Source: Sediminibacterium sp.
Lineage (GTDB): Bacteria > Bacteroidota > Bacteroidia > Chitinophagales > Chitinophagaceae
Direction: 5' to 3'
Assembly: GCA_017987615.1 (NCBI GenBank)
Contig: JAGNTI010000015.1
Location: forward strand, 1 to 14,108
Length of the DNA: 14,108 nt
Shown here in pieces: positions 1 through 5,676 of this stretch (position 1 is its first letter; every line of letters starts with the position of its first letter). The notes under the pieces were generated by a model. It did no database searches and had not been told where the DNA came from. It worked only from the letters and a program-made list of their open reading frames with translations. The position numbers and the translations under genes are program-made.

Positions 1-39
1 AAAGGTCCTAACGCAGTTAACGTTAAACGTTTAAGTTAA
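1..39 (+). CDS. C-terminal end of a probable cold-shock (CSD) protein, 5' truncated by window
   Basis: The first 12 codons in frame 1 read KGPNAVNVKRLS and then stop at taa (37-39). This resembles the end of small CspA-type cold-shock domain proteins, which commonly finish with a KGP-x-A-x-NV tail on the last beta strand. A strong intrinsic terminator follows 26 bases after the stop, as expected for the end of a transcription unit. Only the tail is visible, so the RNA-binding RNP1 and RNP2 motifs cannot be checked. The assignment rests on a short peptide resemblance and is moderate. Confidence 0.5.
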   Translation, partial: KGPNAVNVKRLS

Positions 40-65
40 TTACTAAAACAAGCTTAACCAATTAT

Positions 66-102
66 AGGCCATTTCGCTAACCGCGAAATGGCCTTTTTCT
101 TT
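66..102 (+). terminator. Rho-independent terminator with a 12-bp perfect stem
   Basis: Bases 66-77 (aggccatttcgc) pair perfectly with 83-94 (gcgaaatggcct) around a 5-base loop (taacc). A T-rich tract (94-98, then 100-102, interrupted only by c99) follows directly. This is a textbook intrinsic terminator for the upstream probable cold-shock gene, and it insulates the punA promoter that begins about 15 bases later. The opposite strand lacks an equally good T-tract, so it is mainly directional. Confidence 0.88.
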
Positions 103-115
103 GCCCTAGCTTAAC

Positions 116-123
116 TATATTTG
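116..123 (+). promoter_or_regulatory. Bacteroidota-type -7 box (TATATTTG) for punA-porin
   Basis: The octamer TATATTTG matches the TAnnTTTG -7 consensus of Bacteroidota housekeeping sigma factors. It lies just after the terminator and 19 bases before the punA ATG at 143. A TTTG at 100-103 is too close (12-base spacer) to be a convincing -33 element. Transcription would be expected to start near 130, giving a leader of roughly 13 bases. Confidence 0.5.
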
Positions 124-142
124 TAGTCTCTAAAAAGTGCAT

Positions 143-964
143 ATGTCAACGATACTTCAACAGTTACAAGAAACAAAAACCTATATACAATCGAGAGTAA
201 AAGAGCAGGCTGCCATTGGTATTATTTTAGGTAGTGGACTCGGAAATCTAGCTTCAGAAATTGTTGCTGAATTTGAAATCCCGTACGAAGAAATTCCGCA
301 TTTTCCAGTTAGTACTGTCGAAGGACATAAAGGCCGATTAATTTTTGGTACACTAGAGGGTGTAAAAGTTTGGGTTATGTCCGGCCGTTTTCATTTTTAT
401 GAAGGCTATACACCGCAGCAAGTTTCGTATCCAGTAAGAGTGATGCGCGCACTAGGCGTAGAAACATTACTACTATCTAATGCAGCAGGTGGCGTGAACA
501 GTAATTTTAAAGTGGGTGATTTAATGATCATCAATGATCATATTAGTCTCTTTACCATCAATCCTTTGCTAGGGAAAAATGAAGAGGCTTTAGGTACCCG
601 TTTTCCTGATATGAGCGAACCTTATGCTAAATCATTAATTGCAAAAGTTAAAAATATTGCAGCTGACAATAATATTAAAGTGCATGAAGGTGTTTATTTA
701 GGTGTAACAGGTCCAACATTTGAAACCAGGGCCGAGTACAAATTAATTCTTGCAGTAGGCGGTGATGCTGTGGGTATGAGTACCGTTCAGGAAACCATTG
801 TAGCGGTGCATGGCGGCATGAAAGTATTTGCAATTAGTGTGATTACCGATTTAGGAATTCGTGAAGAAGATAATGTCATTACACACCAAGAAGTATTGGA
901 GGCAGCAACAGCTGCAGAGCCAAAACTTACTTTGTTATTTAAAGAATTAGTTAAGCAATTATAA
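143..964 (+). CDS. punA: Purine nucleoside phosphorylase, class II (trimeric PNP family)
   Basis: The 273-residue cytosolic enzyme phosphorolyses purine (deoxy)nucleosides to free base and (deoxy)ribose-1-phosphate in purine salvage. The length is normal for trimeric PNPs. Visible motifs in order are GSGLGNL near the N-terminus (phosphate site), GRFHFYEGY, SNAAGGVN, GPTFETRAE (F193 and E194 match human base-contacting F200 and E201), GMST, and H248 matching human H257 (5'-OH contact). The position of human N243 is aspartate here (D236 in SVITD), which may widen base specificity. ATG 143 is chosen; an in-frame GTG at 137 would add only two residues and sits closer to the predicted transcription start. 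The stop overlaps the porin ATG by one base (TAATG), suggesting translational coupling. Confidence 0.95.
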   Translation: MSTILQQLQETKTYIQSRVKEQAAIGIILGSGLGNLASEIVAEFEIPYEEIPHFPVSTVEGHKGRLIFGTLEGVKVWVMSGRFHFYEGYTPQQVSYPVRVMRALGVETLLLSNAAGGVNSNFKVGDLMIINDHISLFTINPLLGKNEEALGTRFPDMSEPYAKSLIAKVKNIAADNNIKVHEGVYLGVTGPTFETRAEYKLILAVGGDAVGMSTVQETIVAVHGGMKVFAISVITDLGIREEDNVITHQEVLEAATAAEPKLTLLFKELVKQL

Positions 965-3000
965 TGCTGTTCAAGCGCTATTGTTTATTTTTTGTAAGCT
1001 ACTGTCTGGTGCAGTTGGTTGCAGCCCAATCAGATGATAGGCCGCAGATAAGAGGTGGCAGGCCTGGAGCAAGTGCTGTCACCTACGACCGTCAGGGTAG
1101 GCCCATAAAAAATAGCGCGGGTAAAAATGACTCTTTACAAACCCGTAATAGTTTAGCCGATTCAATCACTATTTTTTATAAGCATTTTGATTCGACCAAA
1201 TTAAGAACGCTGGATAGTTCTATCAATGATTTTAGTAGATATTTCCCACTCCCATATTCGGTGCGTTCTTTGGGTAATTTAGGAACCGCAACACAGTCTT
1301 TACTTTTTAATCCTTACATGAAAGCTGGGTTTAATGCAGGCTTTCATGGGTATGATAGTTATAATTATTCATTAGAGAATACTAGGTTTTACGAAACCAC
1401 CAGGCCGTTTACGGAACTAGCTTTTATTTTGGGCGCTAAGGCCGAACAAGTAGTCGATTTCTTACACACGCAAAATAAAAAAGACAATTTTAATTTTTCT
1501 CTGCAATACCGGTTTAGTAATTCACCGGGGGCAGTAAAAAATCAGAATGCCAATGTAAACAACTTAAGGTTTACAAGTCATTTCAAATCAAATAACCGCA
1601 AATACGAACTCTTTTTTGTTTTCCTATCCAATAAAAATGCGTCTTCCGAAAACGGAGGATTGCAAAGTCCGGCTAAACTCGATAGCTTATCGCTCAATGA
1701 TCCGTACGAGTTAGAAACAAGATTAGGTAGGTCAGCGGCGGCGTCACGAAATCCGTTTAACACCAATGTATCAACTGGAAATATTTATACTGGTTCTCAA
1801 TTTGTAATCAGGCAACAATATGATCTTGGAAAAAAAGATTCTAGCGTTTTGGATTCTGTTACCTACCGTATTTTTTATCCAAGGTTAAGGCTTCAACATA
1901 CATTGTCTGTAGCGTCTAGTGCGTATCAGTTTTTAGATACCTACGTAGATTCTAGTAAGTACCGTTTGTATTTTAATAAGCCTCTTGCCTCCGCTAAGTC
2001 TATCAACTTTAAAGATAGTTGGCAGGACATCACAAATGAGTTTAGTATTCTTACATTCCCTGATAAAAACAACCAGAGCCAATATTTAAAAACGGGTATA
2101 GCGTATCAGGCGCTGAAAGGAACTTTTGATACCCTTGGAACGGCTTCTTTGTATAATATATACGCAGTAGGGGCCTATAAGAATAGGTCTAAAAATAAAA
2201 TCTGGGATATTGATGCGCATGCCAATTTGTATTTGAATGGACACAATGCGGGCGATTACGATGCGGCTGTTTATTTGCAGCGTTATTTAGGCGCTAAAGC
2301 TGGTTATTTAACGCTCGGGTTTAATAATGTTAACAGGTCTCCTGCATTTTTGTTGGATCCTGCTAGTAGTTTTAAAATCAATGCCAACACCAATTTTAGC
2401 AAAGAAAATAGTGTTCAGTTAATGGCAAAATATGAAAAGCCTAACAGGAATTTTTCATTTTCAGCAAACTATTACGGCATTAGTAATTACATGTATTTTG
2501 ACGGATTCTTTTCCGCAAAACAATCCTCAGGCTTGTTTAATTTATTGCAATTGTCGCTTCAAAAAAAGTGGCATTTAAAAGGCTATTGGAACTGGTACAC
2601 AGAAATGCATGTGCAACAAAAAGTAGGAACGGGTCCTGTAAATGTGCCCAGTTTTTATACTAGAAATAGACTTGCATTTGAAGGCAACTTTTTTACCAAC
2701 CTGGACGTCTCTACAGGTTTAGAAGTGCAGTATTTTACTGCCTACAACGCTGATGGGTATTCTCCGTTTTTAGGGGCTTATTTTTATCAGAACACACAGC
2801 AGCTATCCAACAGGCCTGATATTCATGCCTATTTTCATTTCAGAATCAAGCGGTTAAAAGGATTTATCAGGTTCGAAAACCTAAATAGCCTTAATACGGC
2901 CAACGGATTTTCATTTAGCAAGCCTAATTTTATGACGGCTTTATACCCCAATACCACGCTTTGGACCCGCATTGGGATCTGGTGGAACTTTATTAATTAA
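964..3000 (+). CDS. Putative porin, outer-membrane beta-barrel of the Bacteroidota Porin_10-type family
   Basis: The 678-residue protein has a signal peptide (about residues 1-21, cleavage after VAA or AAQ). A polar N-terminal stretch rich in Arg, Gly, Ser and Asp follows. The rest alternates short aromatic/polar segments with loops, as in beta-barrels, and ends in WWNFIN with aromatics near the C-terminus. The segment NTRFYETTRPFTEL followed by LGAKAEQ resembles the Y-x-T-x-x-P-(F/Y)-T ... G-x-x-x-EQ block that I associate with 'putative porin' proteins of Bacteroidota. It probably inserts in the outer membrane; its solute is unknown. It overlaps punA by one base. Pairing with a nucleoside phosphorylase might hint at nucleoside uptake, but that is inference and the family also occurs in other settings. 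Confidence 0.8.
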   Translation: MLFKRYCLFFVSYCLVQLVAAQSDDRPQIRGGRPGASAVTYDRQGRPIKNSAGKNDSLQTRNSLADSITIFYKHFDSTKLRTLDSSINDFSRYFPLPYSVRSLGNLGTATQSLLFNPYMKAGFNAGFHGYDSYNYSLENTRFYETTRPFTELAFILGAKAEQVVDFLHTQNKKDNFNFSLQYRFSNSPGAVKNQNANVNNLRFTSHFKSNNRKYELFFVFLSNKNASSENGGLQSPAKLDSLSLNDPYELETRLGRSAAASRNPFNTNVSTGNIYTGSQFVIRQQYDLGKKDSSVLDSVTYRIFYPRLRLQHTLSVASSAYQFLDTYVDSSKYRLYFNKPLASAKSINFKDSWQDITNEFSILTFPDKNNQSQYLKTGIAYQALKGTFDTLGTASLYNIYAVGAYKNRSKNKIWDIDAHANLYLNGHNAGDYDAAVYLQRYLGAKAGYLTLGFNNVNRSPAFLLDPASSFKINANTNFSKENSVQLMAKYEKPNRNFSFSANYYGISNYMYFDGFFSAKQSSGLFNLLQLSLQKKWHLKGYWNWYTEMHVQQKVGTGPVNVPSFYTRNRLAFEGNFFTNLDVSTGLEVQYFTAYNADGYSPFLGAYFYQNTQQLSNRPDIHAYFHFRIKRLKGFIRFENLNSLNTANGFSFSKPNFMTALYPNTTLWTRIGIWWNFIN

Positions 3001-3007
3001 ATTATTG

Positions 3008-3015
3008 TAGCTTTG
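3008..3015 (+). promoter_or_regulatory. -7 box TAGCTTTG, 5 bases before the start codon at 3021
   Basis: This is a perfect TAnnTTTG match beginning 8 bases after the porin stop. Only tattc separates it from the ATG at 3021. Transcription from this box would begin at or next to the start codon, predicting a leaderless or nearly leaderless mRNA. No clear TTG/TTTG -33 element is seen about 20 bases upstream, where the porin coding end lies. The same spacing recurs at three other genes in this window, which strengthens the call. Confidence 0.5.
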
Positions 3016-3020
3016 TATTC

Positions 3021-3413
3021 ATGAAGCGCCTCTTAACCCTATTTATTGCACTTATTTACCTAGTCATGTCTACTGGGTTTGTAATGAATAGCCATTACTG
3101 TATGGGAAAGCTCAGTTCTATTGAGCTAGGTCGTTCGGAGGTAAAAAAATGCATTTGTGGCATGCGCATTGATAGCACTAAAAAAAATAAGTGCTGCCAT
3201 TCTAAAATAGATGTTGTTAAACTAGAAGACTCACATAAGTCAACAACCTCTACTATTGTATTCGCAAATATTATTGAAGCGGTTTTACCTCAGTTTTATG
3301 TGGAGCCTGTATTGTTTACAAACAAATACACGGAAAATCAATATCTTAAAAAGTTGCCGCCCAACTTAAACAAGCAATATACATTTAAGCGTATTGGCGT
3401 GTTTTTGATTTAG
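3021..3413 (+). CDS. Small Cys/His-rich exported or membrane protein, HYC_CC_PP-type family
   Basis: This is a 130-residue protein. Residues about 3-22 are a hydrophobic signal or anchor segment. The motif H25-Y26-C27-M-G-K follows directly, then C44-x-C46, C58-C59-H60, and P113-P114 near the C-terminus. This order (HYC, CC, PP) fits a small Bacteroidota family named after those motifs. The biochemical function is not established to my knowledge. The six cysteines plus histidines suggest metal or disulfide chemistry in the periplasm. It is followed after 90 bases by two secreted HMA proteins and then a heavy-metal RND pump, supporting a metal-related role. A possible own promoter lies immediately before the ATG. 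Confidence 0.75.
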   Translation: MKRLLTLFIALIYLVMSTGFVMNSHYCMGKLSSIELGRSEVKKCICGMRIDSTKKNKCCHSKIDVVKLEDSHKSTTSTIVFANIIEAVLPQFYVEPVLFTNKYTENQYLKKLPPNLNKQYTFKRIGVFLI

Positions 3414-3451
3414 ACCTTTCTGTCCTTTTATTTACACTTCTTTTCTTTATT

Positions 3452-3470
3452 GCCATGTTACGTGCATGGC
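3452..3470. promoter_or_regulatory. Short palindrome in the 90-base gap before the HMA genes; possible operator
   Basis: The arms gccatg (3452-3457) and catggc (3465-3470) are perfect inverted complements around a 7-base spacer. The element sits 34 bases before the ATG at 3504. No good TAnnTTTG box is visible in this gap, unlike at the other transcription-unit starts here, so a regulated promoter is plausible. A weak terminator for the 3021 gene is the alternative, but the bases after it do not form a clean T-tract. A 6-bp palindrome can also arise by chance, so confidence is low. Confidence 0.3.
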
Positions 3471-3503
3471 TCAACTTATTTATTATTTTAAAAAATTAAT
3501 TGT

Positions 3504-3863
3504 ATGAAAATCAAATTCATTTTCGCGTCTATCATGGCTATTGTATTAACGGTATCTGCAGTGAGTGCTCAAACAAAATCTGCTCCAAAAACTGAAACCG
3601 TTAAAATCTGGGGTAATTGTGGCATGTGTAAAACAACCATCGAAAAGGCTGCTAAAGATGCAGGCGCTACAACGGCTGTATGGAATAAGACAACTAAAAT
3701 GCTAAAAATTACTTATTTGGAATCAGCTACTAGCAATGCAAAAATTCAAGAAAAAATTGCTAGCGTTGGTTACGATACCAAAGATTTAATAGCGCCGGAT
3801 GCAGTATACAACGAGCTTCCAGAATGTTGTCAGTATGAGCGTAAGGCGGCTAAAAAAAATTAA
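3504..3863 (+). CDS. Secreted heavy-metal-associated (HMA) domain protein with a C-terminal CC motif
   Basis: This 119-residue protein has a signal peptide (about 1-22, VSA/Q) and one HMA fold (about 31-95). The metal-binding loop is C39-G-M-C42 in GNCGMCKTTIEKA, followed by the expected beta-alpha-beta pattern. A second pair, C108-C109, sits in LPECCQYER at the C-terminus. HMA domains bind soft metals such as Cu(I), and also Zn, Cd or Hg, through the CxxC. Most small HMA proteins (CopZ type) are cytosolic, whereas this one should be exported, so a periplasmic metal carrier feeding the pump encoded downstream is the likely role (inference). It is 20 bases upstream of a second secreted HMA gene and probably co-transcribed with it. 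Confidence 0.85.
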   Translation: MKIKFIFASIMAIVLTVSAVSAQTKSAPKTETVKIWGNCGMCKTTIEKAAKDAGATTAVWNKTTKMLKITYLESATSNAKIQEKIASVGYDTKDLIAPDAVYNELPECCQYERKAAKKN

Positions 3864-3883
3864 TCATTCATTAACTATAAAGT

Positions 3884-4378
3884 ATGAAAAAAGTCTTTTT
3901 ATTGATCGCTTGTATTTGGGCTATTGGTGCTAGTGCACAAGTGCAAAAAGTAAATTTGCAGGCCAGTGGCTTAACATGTGCCATGTGCTCAAAAGCTATT
4001 TATAAAGCGGTTTCGGCCATTTCGTTTGTTGATACAGTACTTGTAAATATCGAAGCATCTACCTATGACATTCGTTTCAACAGTGATGCAACGCCCCAGT
4101 TTGATCAAATTGCAAAGGCAGTTGTGGATGCCGGATTTTCGGTGGCAAATCTTACGGTGGTTGTTAATTTCAATAAGCAAAACGTAGATAAAAATGGATT
4201 ATTAACGCTCGATGGCATTCAGTATAAAATTATGGGAACATCACCTGCTACTTTGCAAGGAAGCAAAAAATTGCAATTGATAGGTAAGCAGTATATGCTC
4301 CCCAAAGATTTTAAAAAAATACCAGCAGGTTCAAATTCAGATATATCTGCTAAAACTTATTTAGTAGCCCTTAAATAA
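3884..4378 (+). CDS. Secreted HMA-domain protein with an unassigned C-terminal extension
   Basis: This 164-residue protein has a signal peptide (about 1-18, GASA/Q) and an HMA-like domain (about 20-92). The metal loop is GLTC32-A-M-C35 and the domain continues to AVVDAGFSVANL. The C-terminal ~70 residues (about 93-164) are beta-rich looking, with YKIMGTSPATLQGSKKL and KQYMLPKDFKK, and I do not recognise them. It has only the one CxxC pair. The gene lies 20 bases after the first HMA gene and 6 bases before the barrel gene, so the three look like one operon. A periplasmic metal carrier or sensor is likely; the metal cannot be told from sequence. Confidence 0.82.
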   Translation: MKKVFLLIACIWAIGASAQVQKVNLQASGLTCAMCSKAIYKAVSAISFVDTVLVNIEASTYDIRFNSDATPQFDQIAKAVVDAGFSVANLTVVVNFNKQNVDKNGLLTLDGIQYKIMGTSPATLQGSKKLQLIGKQYMLPKDFKKIPAGSNSDISAKTYLVALK

Positions 4379-4384
4379 AGCAAC

Positions 4385-5194
4385 ATGAAAAAATTGTATT
4401 TCTTTTTGTTGTTGATTATAGGGGTTGAGGTAGGGGCGCAAGAGCTATATGTGTATACTGAGCCAGCAAGTAATATGCCTGCTAATTCTTTTGCTGTAAA
4501 GCAGAGCGCTAAATTTTTTGATCAGGGCGCTACATCTAGTACAAGACATGCTACAGAGCTTATGTTTGGTGCAAGTAAAAACTTGATGATCCATGGATCC
4601 GCAACCTATGGAGCACTTAACAATACGCCCTTTGGTTTAGAGAGTATCAGGGCATATGGTAAGTATCGTTTTTTTAGTGCAGATGGTATGTATAGTCATT
4701 TTCGAATGGCTGCTTTTGCAGAAATAGCACATAGCAATACAAAGCCTATGTATCAAGAAATCAACCTCCAAGGTGATCAATCGGGTAATCAAGTTGGTTT
4801 AGTTTTTACGCAACTCTTGCACAAGCTAGCGATATCATCTACCATTGCTTATGCAAGCATTAATGGAGAAAGCAAAGCGCATCAACTCTTAATGGGCAAT
4901 AAAGCTTCTGCTATTAATTATTCATTGTCTTTTGGGCATCTAATATTACCCAAAAAATACACGAGTTACGATCAAACCAACTTTAATATTTACGCTGAGC
5001 TACTCGGTCAATCTATCCCTGGAACGGGTAAAAGCTACCTTGATTTAGCGCCTAGCATGCAGCTTATTTTTAAAAGTAAACTCAAGCTTAATCTGGCATA
5101 CCGCTATAATTTACAGTCTAGTATGAGTCGCATGGCACAAACAAGCTGGATGCTTGGAGGCGAATGGCTGTTTTTGAATGCCTTTAAAAAGTAA
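4385..5194 (+). CDS. Predicted outer-membrane beta-barrel protein of unknown function, linked to metal-handling genes
   Basis: This 269-residue protein has a signal peptide (about 1-18, VGAQ). The mature start includes YTEPASNMPANSF, then amphipathic strand-like segments with aromatic girdle residues (for example IRAYGKYRFF, LNLAYRYNLQ). The chain closes with a strand ending LFLNAF plus two lysines. Length and pattern fit a small outer-membrane barrel of the kind often labelled hypothetical or transporter. The six-base gap from the second HMA gene implies co-translation with it. A role in metal uptake, release or sensing at the outer membrane is inferred only from context. I do not recognise a named family with confidence. 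Confidence 0.7.
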   Translation: MKKLYFFLLLIIGVEVGAQELYVYTEPASNMPANSFAVKQSAKFFDQGATSSTRHATELMFGASKNLMIHGSATYGALNNTPFGLESIRAYGKYRFFSADGMYSHFRMAAFAEIAHSNTKPMYQEINLQGDQSGNQVGLVFTQLLHKLAISSTIAYASINGESKAHQLLMGNKASAINYSLSFGHLILPKKYTSYDQTNFNIYAELLGQSIPGTGKSYLDLAPSMQLIFKSKLKLNLAYRYNLQSSMSRMAQTSWMLGGEWLFLNAFKK

Positions 5195-5207
5195 CCTCAA
5201 TCTATAG

Positions 5208-5258
5208 TAGGCTGCTCTTTTTTTTATATCTTTAAAAGGTGAAAAAAAGGGCAGCCTA
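5208..5258. repeat. Inverted repeat of ~17 bp enclosing a -7 box and a GTG start codon
   Basis: Left arm 5208-5224 (taggctgctcttttttt) pairs with right arm 5242-5258 (aaaaaaagggcagccta). There is one G-U type mismatch (5216 with 5250), and t5225 with g5241 can add a wobble. The ~15-base loop holds TATCTTTA (5227-5234) and most of the GTG start codon (5239-5241), whose final g lies at the stem edge. The right arm is the coding sequence for residues 2-7 of the next protein. It is not a normal terminator, because its T-run is inside the stem, not after it. Confidence 0.75.
5227..5234 (+). promoter_or_regulatory. Near-consensus -7 box TATCTTTA, 4 bases before the GTG at 5239
   Basis: TATCTTTA matches TAnnTTTG except for the last base. 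Four bases (aaag) separate it from the GTG start, the same geometry as at 3008, 12428 (minus strand) and 12485. It lies in the loop of the 5208-5258 inverted repeat. If used, the transcript would start at about the GTG and lack the left arm, so it could not form the hairpin. Confidence 0.4.
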
Positions 5259-5616
5259 TATATTTTTAGCCATCTATTTGCTAGGTGCTACGGAGCTTAA
5301 TCAGCTCCTGAAAATGCCTTTATTGATTGAGCATTACATGGAGCACAAGCTTGATAATGGGAATTTGTCATTACTAAGTTTTATGTATATGCATTATGTG
5401 GGTGATGATGGTGATGCCACCGATGAGCAAAAAGACCAAAACTTACCATTTAAGTCGGCTCACTTTCAAATGCAAAACACCGTTGTTTTTTCTGTATTCA
5501 AATACGAGCTTCCTAAAATATTTGTGAATATTAACCGCAGCGTTTGGCCTGTCATGCAGTCCAACTCACTTTCTACTATTGCGCTCGGCTCTTTATTTAG
5601 ACCTCCTAGGGCCTAA
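5239..5616 (+). CDS. Small His-containing membrane-anchored or exported protein, conserved hypothetical
   Basis: This 125-residue protein has one N-terminal hydrophobic segment (about 5-18). A probable motif region follows, PLLIEH32-Y-M-E-H36-K, with LSLLSFMYMH52-Y next, then an acidic patch (GDDGDATDEQKD) and a C-terminal FRPPRA. I recall similar small proteins beside heavy-metal RND pumps in Bacteroidota but know no experimental function. Histidines and acids could bind a divalent metal (inference). GTG 5239 is chosen because an in-frame taa (5233-5235) lies just upstream and the next in-frame ATG would remove the hydrophobic segment. The pump gene starts 60 bases downstream, so co-transcription is likely. 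The start region is inside a long inverted repeat. Confidence 0.68.
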   Translation: MKKRAAYIFLAIYLLGATELNQLLKMPLLIEHYMEHKLDNGNLSLLSFMYMHYVGDDGDATDEQKDQNLPFKSAHFQMQNTVVFSVFKYELPKIFVNINRSVWPVMQSNSLSTIALGSLFRPPRA

Positions 5617-5676
5617 TGTCTTTTGCGTTTGCGAACGCGCTCATTTCTATTTCTTTTTTACATAATTATAGCACAT

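Noticed and set aside
100..103. TTTG as a -33 element for the punA promoter
   Set aside because: The 12-base spacer to the -7 box is much shorter than the roughly 19-21 bases usual in Bacteroidota, and the bases belong to the terminator T-tract.
137..142. GTG start for punA two codons upstream of the ATG
   Set aside because: It adds only two residues with no family support. The ATG at 143 gives a more normal distance from the -7 box. It cannot be fully excluded.
3905..3913. Possible lipobox LIAC (C10) in the second HMA protein
   Set aside because: The hydrophobic stretch before it is too short for a lipoprotein signal, and a normal signal peptidase I site (ASA/Q) follows at residue 18.
5625..5638. 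Small hairpin gcgtt-tgcg-aacgc between the 5239 gene and the pump, with T-rich DNA further on
   Set aside because: The stem is only 5 bp and the T-run (5651-5659) begins 12 bases after it, so it is not a convincing terminator or attenuator.
5623..5676. In-frame TTG that would extend the pump protein by 18 residues
   Set aside because: The extension (MRLRTRSFLF...) is not part of the RND family, while ATG 5677 gives the canonical MLKKIIDFSIANK start.
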